From the NCBI GenBank assembly GCA_032821775.1, contig JAVLRN010000001.1, positions 3,596,001 to 3,660,000 on the forward strand: 64,000 nucleotides of DNA, written 5' to 3'. Source of the DNA: Sanguinoderma infundibulare. Its lineage: Eukaryota > Basidiomycota > Agaricomycetes > Polyporales > Polyporaceae. Positions within the stretch are counted from its first letter, which is position 1; every line of letters begins with the position of its first letter. The notes beneath the pieces are model-generated. The model made no database searches. It saw nothing but the letters and a program-made list of their open reading frames with translations, and had not been told where the DNA came from. The translations under genes and the position numbers were made by a program. Shown here in pieces: positions 1-10,248 of this stretch.

Positions 1-997
1 ATAAAGCATATAGTCACGCGAAACTAGTGTGAACGTACTGTTGGCGGATTGCTGCTCCTGCCTGAGTCGGCGTCAGACCTACGAACACAAAGCGCATATC
101 GGCACGACTCACAACTTGGTCGAGCATGCGATTCCAAAAGTCGGGATCTGATAGCATTTCCATGATAGGGTACATGACAGCACACGCAACTACCTCGCGG
201 ACGACGATTTTGACGGCGCGACTGTTGGCCTCCTTCTCTGGGAGGATGGAGGGTAGAGCCTTGTCGATGAGCTCCCGAAGGTGGTTCTCCTCCGACTGCT
301 TTGTGAAAGTAGAGGAGAGGTTCTCGACCGCAGAGTGGAGCTTACCGCCGCCGCGTGCGGCGTACCGACTGGCCAGGAGTAGGTCCAGTTCCTCGGACTG
401 GGTCAACTTGCGCTCCAGCCCCGCCCCGCGGAGGGCGACCTCAGATTGACGGAATTGTTCGATGTGAGCAGTGACCTTTGGAAGGATGCGTTTGACGACG
501 AGAGCAGAGAGGTCGAGTGTCATGACCCTTGTGAGGAGGCGGTCCATGGCACCATGAAGGGTGGACGAGACGGCAGTAGGGAATGAGGGAGATGTGGAGA
601 TTTCTTTGTACCATACCAGCACGAAATCGCGCACGATCATTATTAGGATATCGTTAATAGCTGCAGAGACCACTGGCGCGTCGGGGTATAAAGGCGGCAA
701 GGATTGGGGAGCTTTGTGGGACCATTGGGAGCGGGTCAGTACTGCCTGCCACGCCGCCGGAGTAGAGAACGCGAGGGGCCTTGCGGCAGTCGTGAGGGCG
801 TTGTGGGGTGCGGGTCGTATAGAGTCCAAGACATATCCGAGGACGAGGTTGAAAGCGAGAAAACCAAGGACGAGGAAGAGGAGAAAGAAGGGGAAGATGA
901 GGACGAGAGCGACGGGCGAGAGAACGATGCGCTTGAAGACGGGTGCGACGAGGCCGCCAACGACAAGCAGGGCAACTACATGCCTGCCGTATGGCAT
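1..997 (-). CDS. PXA-domain sorting nexin-like protein (Mdm1/SNX13-14 type), 3' end outside window
   Basis: N-terminal exon of a gene that runs off the left edge. The start at 997 is followed by two close hydrophobic stretches (about residues 5-20 and 24-55), as in ER-anchored Mdm1/SNX13-type proteins. From about residue 95 to 310 it matches a PXA domain, including LPPLYPDAPVVSAAINDIL, IVRDFVLVWYKEIS near its start, and VACAVMYPIMEMLSDPDFWN near its end. Family members then carry RGS, PX and nexin-C domains and tether ER to the vacuole or lipid droplets; those parts would lie beyond position 1. The exon probably ends at 39, because the minus strand reads GTACGT from 38 and the open frame stops soon after at 14-16. 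The gene is divergent from the carrier at 1198, so about 200 bp serves both promoters. Fold assignment is good; exact orthology is inferred. Confidence 0.8.
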
Positions 998-1197
998 GGC
1001 CTCCGAGTCGAGCGTGGCAGAGGAACGAGGAGGAGCCTGAGCAAGCCGTCGTCGCCGTCCACAAGTCGCACGCCAGCTTCCGTATCAGCGTGTCATGCCG
1101 GCCCGCCCTGCCGACTCCGAGCGCCGCAAGCGGCATTGAAGCTTGAACTCGACGCCTTCACCTTCCTCCCCTTTGCCCCCTCCTTTGCCTGCCTGCC

Positions 1198-2720
1198 ATG
1201 AGTGCGCCTGTGCCTGGCACGAAACCGCTGTCCAGCGCAGAGGGCTTCACCTGCGGCGGGATGGCTGCCTGCGTCGCGGTACGTCCTCCTTCTCACCATC
1301 CAGGCCCAACGCGTGACGTCTGCTCCCCGTGTTCTAGGTGACGGTCTCGAACCCCGCCGAAGTCGCCAAGACGCGCATGCAGCTCCAGGGAGAGCTCGCC
1401 AAGAGGGGCGCCGCAAAGGTGTACAAAAACGCGTTGGATGTCATCGCGAAGACATGGCGAAATGAGGGCATTCGCGGTATACAGAGGGGTTTGGGTCCTG
1501 CAGTCAGTCCTTTTTTTCACGTTCGGAAGCGATGGTACTAACCCCACTTAGTATGTATACCAGGTGAGCTTGGATGTATACTTGCCTCCGGAGCTGTGAA
1601 CCTCATTGCGTCCAGATCCTTATGAATGGGTCGCGTCTCGGTGAGTCATACAGTCCCAAGCAACCTTCGGTAGGTCTCACACAGTTTTCTCCTAGGTTTC
1701 TACGAACCGATACGAAGAAATATAAACAGTCTAATCGGCGCAAAGCCTACGGACCAAATTCCCCTCACCTCTCTGATGTCGGGCGCGGCCAGTGGTGTAA
1801 TCGGAGGTACGTAAACAACTCTATCATGTTGCTTTCATCTATGAAAATCCACGCGTGCAGCTTCTGTTGGCAATCCGTTCTTCTTAATTAAGGCGCGGAT
1901 GCAGGTGAGGTTTTCACAGCTGCGGGTCTGTAGCCCTTTTCGCGCTCACCAACTGCATATAACAGGCGTACTCTCCTGTGCTCCCAGTTGGCGCCCAGCA
2001 TTACTACAAGAGCTCTTGGGACGCTCTCAAGAGTATATGGAGAGCAGAGAAATTCCGCGGTCTTGTGCGGGGCATTGACGCAGCAGCCCTTCGTACCGCC
2101 ATGGGCTCCTCTGTACGTCTACATTCATTCCCATGTGCCGTGCACGCTTCTCATGCGCTTCTAACTCCATACCAGGTACAATTGCCCTCGTACAACTGGA
2201 CGAAAAACCAGCTCGTTAGCCGCGGAATCTCGCGCGGCGATAGTATCTGGACGTTCCTGGCGAGCAGCTCAGTCTCTGGACTTTGTGTGGTACGCCTCTT
2301 CTTTGTTCGCGCCAAACGTTTGTCATCTGACGGATATAAACAGCTTGCCATGATGCAACCCACCGATACCGTACTCACACGCATGTATAATCAGCCTACC
2401 ATACCAACTCCAGACGGCCGACACGTCGGTGCGCTCTATAAGAACCCTATAGATTGCTTGTGGAAGACCCTCAAAGCCGAGGGACCCCTCGGCTGGTACA
2501 AGGGTGTGGATAGTCCAGTCTTCCTATTCGATGCGGTACTGACGTCGTTACGCTAGGCTCAACAGCACACTTACTCCGAATAGTACCCCATACGTGAGTC
2601 AACGCCAGCATCTGATCCGTTGGGGAGCGCATAACTCAAAGACCTTGTAGTATTGTCACCTTGACGGCGAATGATATCATCGTGGGACTGTACAAGCGTG
2701 TTCGCGATGGACAACAATAG
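1198..2720 (+). CDS. OAC1: mitochondrial carrier, oxaloacetate/sulfate (OAC1, SLC25A34/35) type
   Basis: Inner-membrane solute carrier with three tandem repeats, each with a PX(D/E)XX(K/R)-like signature: NPAEVAKTRMQ, NPFFLIKARMQA and QPTDTVLTRMYNQP. The motifs NGSRLGFYEP and NPFFLIKARMQAYSP are typical of the OAC1/SLC25A34-35 branch, which exchanges oxaloacetate, sulfate, malonate or isopropylmalate. It starts at ATG 1198 (MSAPVPGTK) and is cut into about ten short exons. Exon 1 is 1198-1278, exon 2 is 1338-1502, exon 3 is only 12 nt (1552-1563, Tyr-Val-Tyr-Gln) and exon 4 is 25 nt (1616-1640). The last exon ends at TAG 2718-2720 after VGLYKRVRDGQQ. The reading frame is intact across all junctions checked. 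Substrate is inferred from the subfamily, not from the sequence alone. Confidence 0.88.
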
Positions 2721-2980
2721 TCGTAGAGTATGACCATGACACTGTAGCGTTATCCTAGACATTCACCCTTTCCTAATAATATTCCCCTGTGATATTCGCC
2801 ATATATTCCTCATGTCATGGTCCATTAACCCAACCCGACACAGAACCCACCTGCTACTATGGATTGGGCGGGATAAACAGGTTCATTCCTTTGCCCTCCG
2901 TCTGCGTCTGGAGCCAAAGGTATGCGCCGGGATTGCTGCCTGCCAGTGTTCACGATGAACTACTACAAACTACATGGCAA

Positions 2981-3869
2981 CTATGGGATCCCGTTTTCTT
3001 CTTCCGAATCCTCCCCTTCCTCCGAATCCTCCCCTTCCTCCCGATTCTCCTGCCGCGCTAGTCGTCTTATCAACTGCGCCAGCCTGTCACATCGTGTATC
3101 CGAGGCCGAATCGCCTTCTTCGTCTGTCGCTACAGCGCCATCCATGGTGAGCACCTGCAATGCTCCGGGACACATCGCATCTCCCACCTTTTTCTGTGCA
3201 CACGGCGGTTTTGGTGACCGCGACTGGGGACAGGGATTCAGTCGGGTCCCTTGGCGCGAGATCAAGAGGGTCGAGATAGGATAACTCTCTCGACAGCGCG
3301 CGACCAACCTCAGGCGGCGCTTGCACCTTGGATGAAACTCGGTCCGCCAGTGCCAGTGGGTCAAGGCTACCGGCGTCCATGGGAACTTCAGGGTGGGGTG
3401 ACATCGGAGAGGATGCGGAAGTCAGCGCAGGGTGCGGGGAGACTTGAGATGTTCCTTCGGGGGGTCCAGGCAGCACGACCTCCGGAGATGCTGGATCATC
3501 TCTCGTGTCCTGACAGATTTTGAGCTTCTTAGAGCCAGGAGGGAAAAGATCGGGGAAAGGACTGAAATCCGAAGCTGCACGCTTCCTTTGCACAGGCTGC
3601 AGTGCAATTTTAGCAAACATAAACAACAATCCTTGAAGACGGAAACAAACTTCTGTGCTAGCCTTGCTGAAGTCCGAGTTCTGCTCACCGCGGTCCATCA
3701 AGCGCAAATGCTCCGCCTGTTTCTCTCTCAGAAAATCCACCTCCGCCTCAAGCTCGCGGTTTCGTGCCTCGAGATCCTCAAGCTTCGCTGTTTTCGCGGT
3801 GAGGTCGCGCTGGAATATTCGGAGCTTCAGTTGCAACTTGCGAATCTCGTCCTTGTCTGATTTTGACAT
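2981..3869 (-). CDS. coiled-coil protein of unknown function with acidic tail
   Basis: Not recognised as a named family. The chosen start at 3869 (MSKSDKDEIRKLQ) begins a heptad-rich coiled coil of about 50 residues. An in-frame upstream ATG at 3974 would add a leader that does not look coding. An intron of 114 bp (3575-3688, GTGAGC...GCAG) joins LRLMDR to ASDFSPFPDLF. A Pro/Ser-rich middle follows. A second intron of about 49 bp joins VTKTA to VLTMDGAVAT and the acidic end, which carries two copies of EEGEDS, and stops at 2981-2983. The layout of a short N-terminal coiled coil plus a disordered tail superficially resembles shugoshin-like or bZIP-like proteins, but no basic region or SGO box was seen. 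It is convergent with the carrier gene. Confidence 0.6.
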
Positions 3870-4147
3870 CGTTGAACCGGTAGAGCGGCAAGCCTTTACA
3901 CAATATGGAAGGAAGAGGCGCGACAGGCTGTGAAGGGATTGAGACACTGCGTGGATAGAAAACCTAGCACACAAGCTGTCGGGGCTAGTCGAGTGAAGGC
4001 TGCGAGTGGGAGGGAAAACATGTTGATGGTACCCTGGCCAGTATTAAGTATTCCGGTGTGGGAATAGAAGACGTACTGTAGTGTGGGACAACGCATCTCG
4101 CTACTGGGATCCATCATGCATCATGGTGGACGATGCTGGGCCACAGC

Positions 4148-4151
4148 AAAA
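4148..4151 (-). terminator. RNA polymerase III terminator (T run) of the tRNA
   Basis: The minus strand reads TTTT four bases past the tRNA discriminator base, where Pol III normally stops. Confidence 0.7.
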
Positions 4152-4155
4152 GATC

Positions 4156-4236
4156 TGAACCCTGCCCGGATTGAACGGACGACCTTGAGGATTTCCCAAA
4201 CTGGAATCTCACGCGCTACCACTGTGCCAAGGGTTC
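4156..4236 (-). tRNA. tRNA-Trp (anticodon CCA) with a short intron
   Basis: The minus strand from 4236 folds as a tRNA. The acceptor is a perfect 7-bp pairing (GAACCCT/AGGGTTC) with discriminator A. Position 8 is U, the D loop has AGTGGTA, and the T arm is GTCCG-TTCAATC-CGGGC. The A box (TGGCACAGTGG) and B box (GTTCAATCC) are both present. The anticodon loop reads TTCCAG followed by an apparent intron of about 9 nt (TTTGGGAAA) at the canonical position after base 37. The intron contains TGG, which is complementary to the CCA anticodon, as in many fungal pre-tRNAs. Oddities are an A-C mismatch in the D stem (12-23) and another at the base of the anticodon loop (31-39). Total length 81 nt, mature about 72. 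Confidence 0.82.
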
Positions 4237-4445
4237 ATGCTGACTGTGTGAGCCAGCACAAGTATAGAGTACCCCATTAAGGGCTAGCTACCAACCTTCA
4301 CTTTATGTCCTCTGCCATCATGTTCGTGGCCTGCGAATAGCAGTCAAGTAAGGGCCTCATGCTATACGATTCCCGTTTCTTCCGCCGCCCACGCTACCGG
4401 TTCCACACCTGTTATCGCTTCGACTCAAACCTCCGTCTGTAGCCC

Positions 4446-5883
4446 ATGGGCGGGCTAATATCTTTCCTTGGTAACCTGTATGCGGTGGTCGCTCAGGCCT
4501 TCCCGCCCAAGCCCACGTTCAGCGTCGACCAAATCCCTGATCTGACAGGGAAAGTGGTCATCGTAACAGGTAAGAAGTCGCTTCGATAAGCTGACAGGAT
4601 CGTTGCGGGCCCATACGTGCTCACTTGTTTCGCAGGCGGGAACACGGGGATAGGGAAAGAGACGATCAAGGCGCTCTTGCAGCACAACGCGAAAGTGTAT
4701 CTGGCTGCGCGGAGCAGGGACAAGGCGAATGCTGCCATCGCCGACCTAAAAGCCGTGACCGGAAAGGAAGCGTTGTTCTTGGAGCTCGACCTTGCTAGCT
4801 TGGCTTCGGTCAAGAGGGCGGCGGAGGACTTCTTGAGGTTCGACCCCTCTCACTCTACAGCAGAGCAGCTTAATGCTGACACTTTACCAACTCAGCAAGG
4901 AGCAGGAGCTTCACATTCTGTTCAACAATGCGTAAGGGTCCCCCATTTCGAAGTCGACGCATCACTATCTAACTCATTCCACTACTCCAGGGGTGTCATG
5001 TTTCCGCCGCTCGCTCAAGTCACCACGGACGGGTACGACTTGCAGTTCGGCACGAATGTCCTAGGCAGGTGTTTCCACGAGTAGGACGTCCGCACATATA
5101 GGGACGACTGACGTTGTGTGCCATCAGGACATCATTACTTCACGAAGCTCCTTCTCCCCGCGCTCCTTGCGGGCAAGGAGTCCTCCGCTGACCATCACGC
5201 CCGCGTCATTACAACCTCTTCGGGGGCATCGTACCTTAGTCCGCTATACTGGGACACATTCAAGGACAGCCCCACGAGAAGGGGGAAGTCCACCATAACT
5301 CTGTATAACCAAAGCAAGCTGGTGAGTCCAGAGTCGTCCTCGGGTGAAGCCGCCCAACGATCGATCAAACTCGTCGCTTTCGTGGCATACGCAGGGTAAT
5401 GTCATCGTGGCGCGCGAAACTGCGAAGCGGTATGGTCAAGAGGGCATCATATCCATCTCCCTCAATCCTGGTCGGTGCTTCGACGTGACGCCTTGTGTAT
5501 CCCGTGCTGATAGTGCGCGCAGGAAATATTCAGAGCGATCTCCAACGTCATCTACCACCCATCATGCCAAAACTAGGAGTGAGCTCGCCTGCTGGTCGCT
5601 TTCATGGTTAACCGATGCAAATTTCATGTTCCAGGCTCTTACAACCATGTACCCCACGCCGTACGGGGCGCTCACCCAGCTGTGGGCGGGAACGATGCCA
5701 GAAGCAGTGAATTATAACGGCGAAGTACGTCCCACTTGAGAAATGGGTCGACATCAGCTGACAACATTCCACTAGTTCTTGATTCCTTGGGCTCGACATG
5801 GGAAATGCAGAGAGGAGGCGTACGATCCTGTCGTCGGAGAACGCCTGTGGAACTGGCTCGAGGAACAGGTGAAAGGCTTATGA
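4446..5883 (+). CDS. short-chain dehydrogenase/reductase (retinol dehydrogenase-like SDR)
   Basis: NAD(P)-dependent oxidoreductase with a Rossmann fold. Visible signatures in order are TGGNTGIG (cofactor loop, split by an intron after VVIVT), the LDLAS acidic motif, FNNAGVMFPP (the NNAG motif, also across an intron), the active-site region [12 protein letters not shown], and YNQSK (the catalytic YxxxK), then LNPGNIQSDL. About eight introns of 50-65 bp. It starts at ATG 4446 with a hydrophobic N-terminus ([17 protein letters not shown]) that could act as a membrane anchor, as in many fungal retinol dehydrogenase-like SDRs. The stop is TGA 5881-5883 after WLEEQVKGL. Substrate cannot be deduced; hydrophobic alcohols or ketones are typical of the subfamily. 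Confidence 0.85.
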
Positions 5884-6064
5884 GAAGTCGGAAGTTCGAC
5901 CTGATGCGCACTCCTCGACGGAGGCGATGGCTTCTGTACGATTCGATACGTGGCAAAGTGCCGCTCCCGCTGTCCAGCGTCTCAGTGCCAAGTCGCCCAT
6001 CAATATGAACAAACGTTAGTAGGTACAGCCCACTGTACAAAAGAATTCCAGATTCAGCCGAGAT

Positions 6065-9000
6065 TCAGCACTTGCCCGACTTGACGTTCGTCCACCGCGC
6101 GGCCTTCTTAGATACGAGGTAAACAACCGCCTCCGGACCGGGGTCCATCCACGCGTTCGGCTGGTTGACCTCCAAATTCGTGACCAAGAACCGCTGCCCC
6201 ACTCGGAAGTCGCCCGGAGAGCCGCCCTCGCTGAACACCATCCGCATGGGGTCCCACAGCGTGATCTGCGCCGACCGCATCGGCTCCTTCCTTCGCCAGC
6301 GTGCGTCCTTTGCGATCACGACGCGGAAGTCGCGGATGTTGCGCGGCGGGCAGACGCGCTACCGGCGTGTCTGTGAGCTTCACGGCACAGATACAGGAAC
6401 GGCCGGAACGTACCTGAAGCTCCCGCTCGATGTCTTCGCTGAGCCGCTCCTTCGATAGCTCGATCTGTTGGAGCGTATGAAGGTACAAGTAGCCAGCGTC
6501 CATATATTCAAGATCATCGAAGATATCGGATGGTCGTGCACGCTCTTCTGTCATTTCTGTGTACAGGTCTTCGACGTGAGGGGGGATAGGGTCTGCCATT
6601 CGCCATGAGCAACCATCATCTCATAGTGGACGGAAACTTGCCATCTGGCTTGACCTTCTCCTTAAACCTCGTGCCAGCGATACTGAGCAGCGTCTCCGTG
6701 GTTTTCTCCAGGAGCTGAATCCGTCGCTCGAGGTCCGCGCGGATCTTCGCCACTTCCAGCTCTCTCCTGGTCTGGAGGGACACGTGAGTGATGTTCCAAA
6801 TGGAGCGCTTGAGCACGTACCATCCATTCATCTTGCGCTTTCAGCTCTTCTTTGTCGTTACGAGGCCCAAGCCTCTCCGTAATGCCGTCCTCGTTCTTGA
6901 CGAACTCCAGATAGGCTATGGGGTACGTCTGCGACATGTCAGCCCCGACACGAGTGAAGCAATAAAATAAGGACTGTCCACCTTTGTGACGATCAGGTCC
7001 ATCGCAGGGACCCTGCCCCCGTCTGGCGTGAGACTGTCTAACGTCGCAATGAAAGGATCCTTCACGAAGCCGAGCTTCGCATGCCATGGCGCCAGGTGGG
7101 TAGAGTTGCCCGAAAGGCCCAGGTACGTGTTGTCGTATGCTTCCAGGATCTCGCATGGCTCTTTGCGGTCTCCTCCCAGCTGAATAGTTCGTCAGAAATG
7201 CCCACTATATACCATGGACGCAGTGGTCACCTTCGCTCCAGACACGGCCAGCTTCGTCCCGACGCCTATCAAACCTCGACGAACGGCTCTGGCCAATGGT
7301 CCATCCACCCTTGCCCGTAACCGATACCAGCCATCGGTGACCTCCAGCTCAGGATGGGGGTCGATCGGATTCCCCTCCTCATCCACCACGACAGGAGCCC
7401 AAATCACAACGCTCGACACGCACAAGACCATTGGACATGCCGCCGGCGCGTCTTCTGTCGAAATCAGACGAAGAGCTGGACGAGAGCCGCCGTTAAGCTC
7501 ACGCTCGTACCTGGAGCCAAACAATGATAATGATCACGCTGCTGACATTCCCCATGCAACCCAGCTCACCTGTAACGTAGTTGCCGCATGACCTCGGGCC
7601 AACACCACCGCTTCGTCTTCGGATCCCGCTCGCGTTCCGGCTCGAGGCATACCATGCCTGCGAGCTTCCACAGGATGAGGCCATAATGATTAGTCACCCA
7701 CTGTTGTGTAGCGAGGGTGCAGCCGAGTTCCTTTAGCTGAGTATAAGCGGCTTCAGGCCCGAGCTGAAGCGGTTCCGGTTCGTCTTCTGTTACGTCCGCC
7801 GAATAGAATGAGTAGTAGATAGCGGTAGTAGGGTCCATTTGCCGGAGCTCCCCGACATTGCTGGGGATAACACTTGAGCTTGTATGTGCAGGAGAGGCAC
7901 ATAGACTACTCACATTCCCATGTCCTCCAGTTCATCCTTCGTGTATGCTTGTGGCCGCAATCCCGACGACGCCAGCGTCTTCCTATCCGGTCGTGGATCT
8001 ACTCGCCGCGTCGTCAACCATATGCGCACACAAAACCTTTAGCCAAACTCACTGAGGTCAAAGAATTTGTAATCCTTCCTCGCCACAGCCTTGCCCTTGG
8101 CAGCCGACGACGGAGTCGCGCGATAACCAACTCGAATCGGAGTCTGCGTTGACGCCTCCGCCTTCATCCTCGCCTCGAGCTGTGTCCTCCCCACCTCTCC
8201 AGGGCCCATGCCCGGTTTGAACGGCGTCGAGAATTTCGGCTTGCCAACCTTCAGGCCTCCGCCTGGGGCCCTGCGAGGCGTCATGCCCAAACTCTTGCCT
8301 TTTCCCGGCGATGACTGAACAGTCGACGGACCCGGAACTGGTGCACCGCGCACTGGTGTCGCGGGCACCGCAGGGGAAACCGTACTCGCCGGCCCAAACG
8401 TGAAAACCGCAGGCAAGCTCGAGCTGGGGCCTGCGTGGCCAGGGGTCAGTAACGATCCGGGACGAGCCGCCGGGGCAGCTGCAGCGCGACCCGGCCTGTT
8501 GATGAGCGGGGACTTGAACTGCTTGTTCTTCATCTGCACTCCACCACCGATATTCGTGTAGTGTATCGGGTTCTTCGCCCCGAGCGGCGTGTCGGGGAGC
8601 TGCGCGGGAGAAAACCCGCTGTTCTCCATCGGACGCAATGCGGGCCGGAGCGGCGTCTGAACAGAGAGCGCCACGGCAGATGAAGAGGGGCCTGCATGCA
8701 TATTCTCGATATCTTGTTTGACGGAGGACGTCGACGCCGACGCCTCTTCGCGCGCAAAGTCTTCTTGCCACTGCTTCATCTTCTGCGCTGCCCGCGCCAG
8801 AGTCTCCGCAGAGGGCGCCGACCACGCGCTCTTCCGTCCGCTCGCTGAACTGAACCCCAGCTCCGCGGCAGGGGCAAACGGCGCAGGTGCGGATGGTGCT
8901 GGAGTGTCGTGAGCGCTGTCGCCGGACGCGGCTTGGGATTGTGCCAGCCCGGACGCGGATGTGAAACCCACGAACTGCGGCACTTGACCGGTGCCCTCTC

Positions 9001-9837
9001 CTACTCCTGTTGGATCCATGACCGTGTGCGCCGTCTTGAAAGCGAAGGCATCAGGGGGCAGCGCGGATCCATCGGAGTCGAACCAGGAGTCGTAGTCTTG
9101 CTGCGGAGGTGGAGATGAGGGCTGGTCGTCACAGAGGTCTTCTTGCCGTGCGGGCAGGGAAGACGCACGACCGAATCCACAGAATTTGGACAACGTAGAG
9201 GTGGCGGGGTCGGGATGCGAGGCCTCACCTTGTTTCACACACGCATGGGACGCGTCAGGCAGCTTCGACGTGAAGCTCCCTGACGCGCGAAGTTTAGTCG
9301 CCTTGGGTAGAGCGGCCGCGGATGTGAAGCCAGAAACAGCTGAAGGGGGTGCATCGACAGGAGGCTTGGACGAAAGGGCCGCAGCAGAGACAAATCCACA
9401 ACCTCCACCAGGTCCCGTAAAGAACGTGTCCTCCGCGTCACGATCTCGGGTGTTCTCGAGGGGCGAAGAGGACCATTCTGTCCCCCTGATGTCACCCAAA
9501 ACTCGTTCAGATATGTGAATATGCGTACTTTGTGAGGTTGTTCCAGTCCTGTCCTTCTCTCCCAGCATATCTCCTACGGCATCGTCGGTGACATCCATGG
9601 TCTCGGCTGGCAAGGCTCGTGAGTGTAAAGGCATCACAGCAGCCCGCTGCGAAAGCTGTCTGTCGATCTCGTCGAATGCCAGCATGTCTTCTTGCGTGAT
9701 CGGGAAGTACGCGTCGTATGTGGGGGAAGATAGTCGCTGTCGTTTGTGCGCACTTTCAGGCTCCGGAGATTCAGCTGGACGCCGATCAGCCAGTCGTTCA
9801 GCGCGCATACAACGACATACGTACATGATCTACGCAT
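6065..9837 (-). CDS. BRH2: BRCA2 homologue (Brh2-like recombination mediator) with BRC repeats and OB-fold DNA-binding domain
   Basis: Homologous-recombination mediator that loads Rad51 on ssDNA. A long exon (about 8045-9787) encodes a disordered region with five FxxA motifs in BRC-like settings: CGFVSAAAL, SGFTSAAAL, CGFGRASSL, VGFTSASGL and LGFSSASGRKSAWS. The last is the most canonical (FxxASG(K/R)). Further exons carry the helical domain (QQWVTNHYGLILWKLAGM), OB1 (RYERELNGGSRPALRLI), the GNSTHLAPWHAKLGF signature, OB2 with a coiled or tower-like insertion, and OB3 ending VKSGKC with the stop at 6065. Exon 1 is tiny: MRRS from 9837, then a 50-bp intron. A longer start at 9933 is in frame. 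Dss1, Rad51 and ssDNA are the expected partners. Nuclear. The frame appears intact. Confidence 0.88.
8800..9410 (-). repeat. cluster of BRC-like (FxxA) repeats inside the BRCA2 homologue
   Basis: Five copies of a G-F-x-x-A-(S/A)-(G/A/S) unit are encoded at approximately 9378-9410, 9310-9340, 9158-9185, 8945-8975 and 8820-8865. They are separated by 20-75 residues of low-complexity sequence. In BRCA2 proteins the Phe and Ala of this motif dock on the Rad51 ATPase core. Confidence 0.7.
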
Positions 9838-10248
9838 CCTCCGGCCGAGGGACGCGTCCAGGTGTAGTCGGGAGCAGAGAAGCGGAGATGATGGTGGTCG
9901 AGTTCCAAGCCGCGTGCCACAGACGCGACGCACGCTTTCGGGCCTTGGTCACGTTATCGTCTCCCTCGCCACGACGCCATTCCGAGCAAAGCGCTAGCAG
10001 ATAGTTGCACATCGTCTACAAAATAATACACATCTATTCCCTTTACATATAATCTCTGTAACGGGTGCCCATATGCATCGTGATGTCTCCACCATAGTCC
10101 GTGACACGAAGGTAGGTAGGAGCAATAACTCATACGAAAGAGAGGATAGAGTGAAAGTCGTGATGGTCGTGAGCTGAGATGGATTGCGATGCAGTGGGTA
10201 GGCCGAACTTGGGGGATGCTAGGGATCGTGAGGGGGGCACAGCCCTAC
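9838..10248. other. intergenic, upstream of BRH2 and downstream of ceramidase
   Basis: Probable BRH2 5' region plus the ceramidase 3' UTR. Open frames here are short and carry no recognisable domain. The only alternative use seen is an N-terminal extension of BRH2 to an ATG at 9933. Confidence 0.5.
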
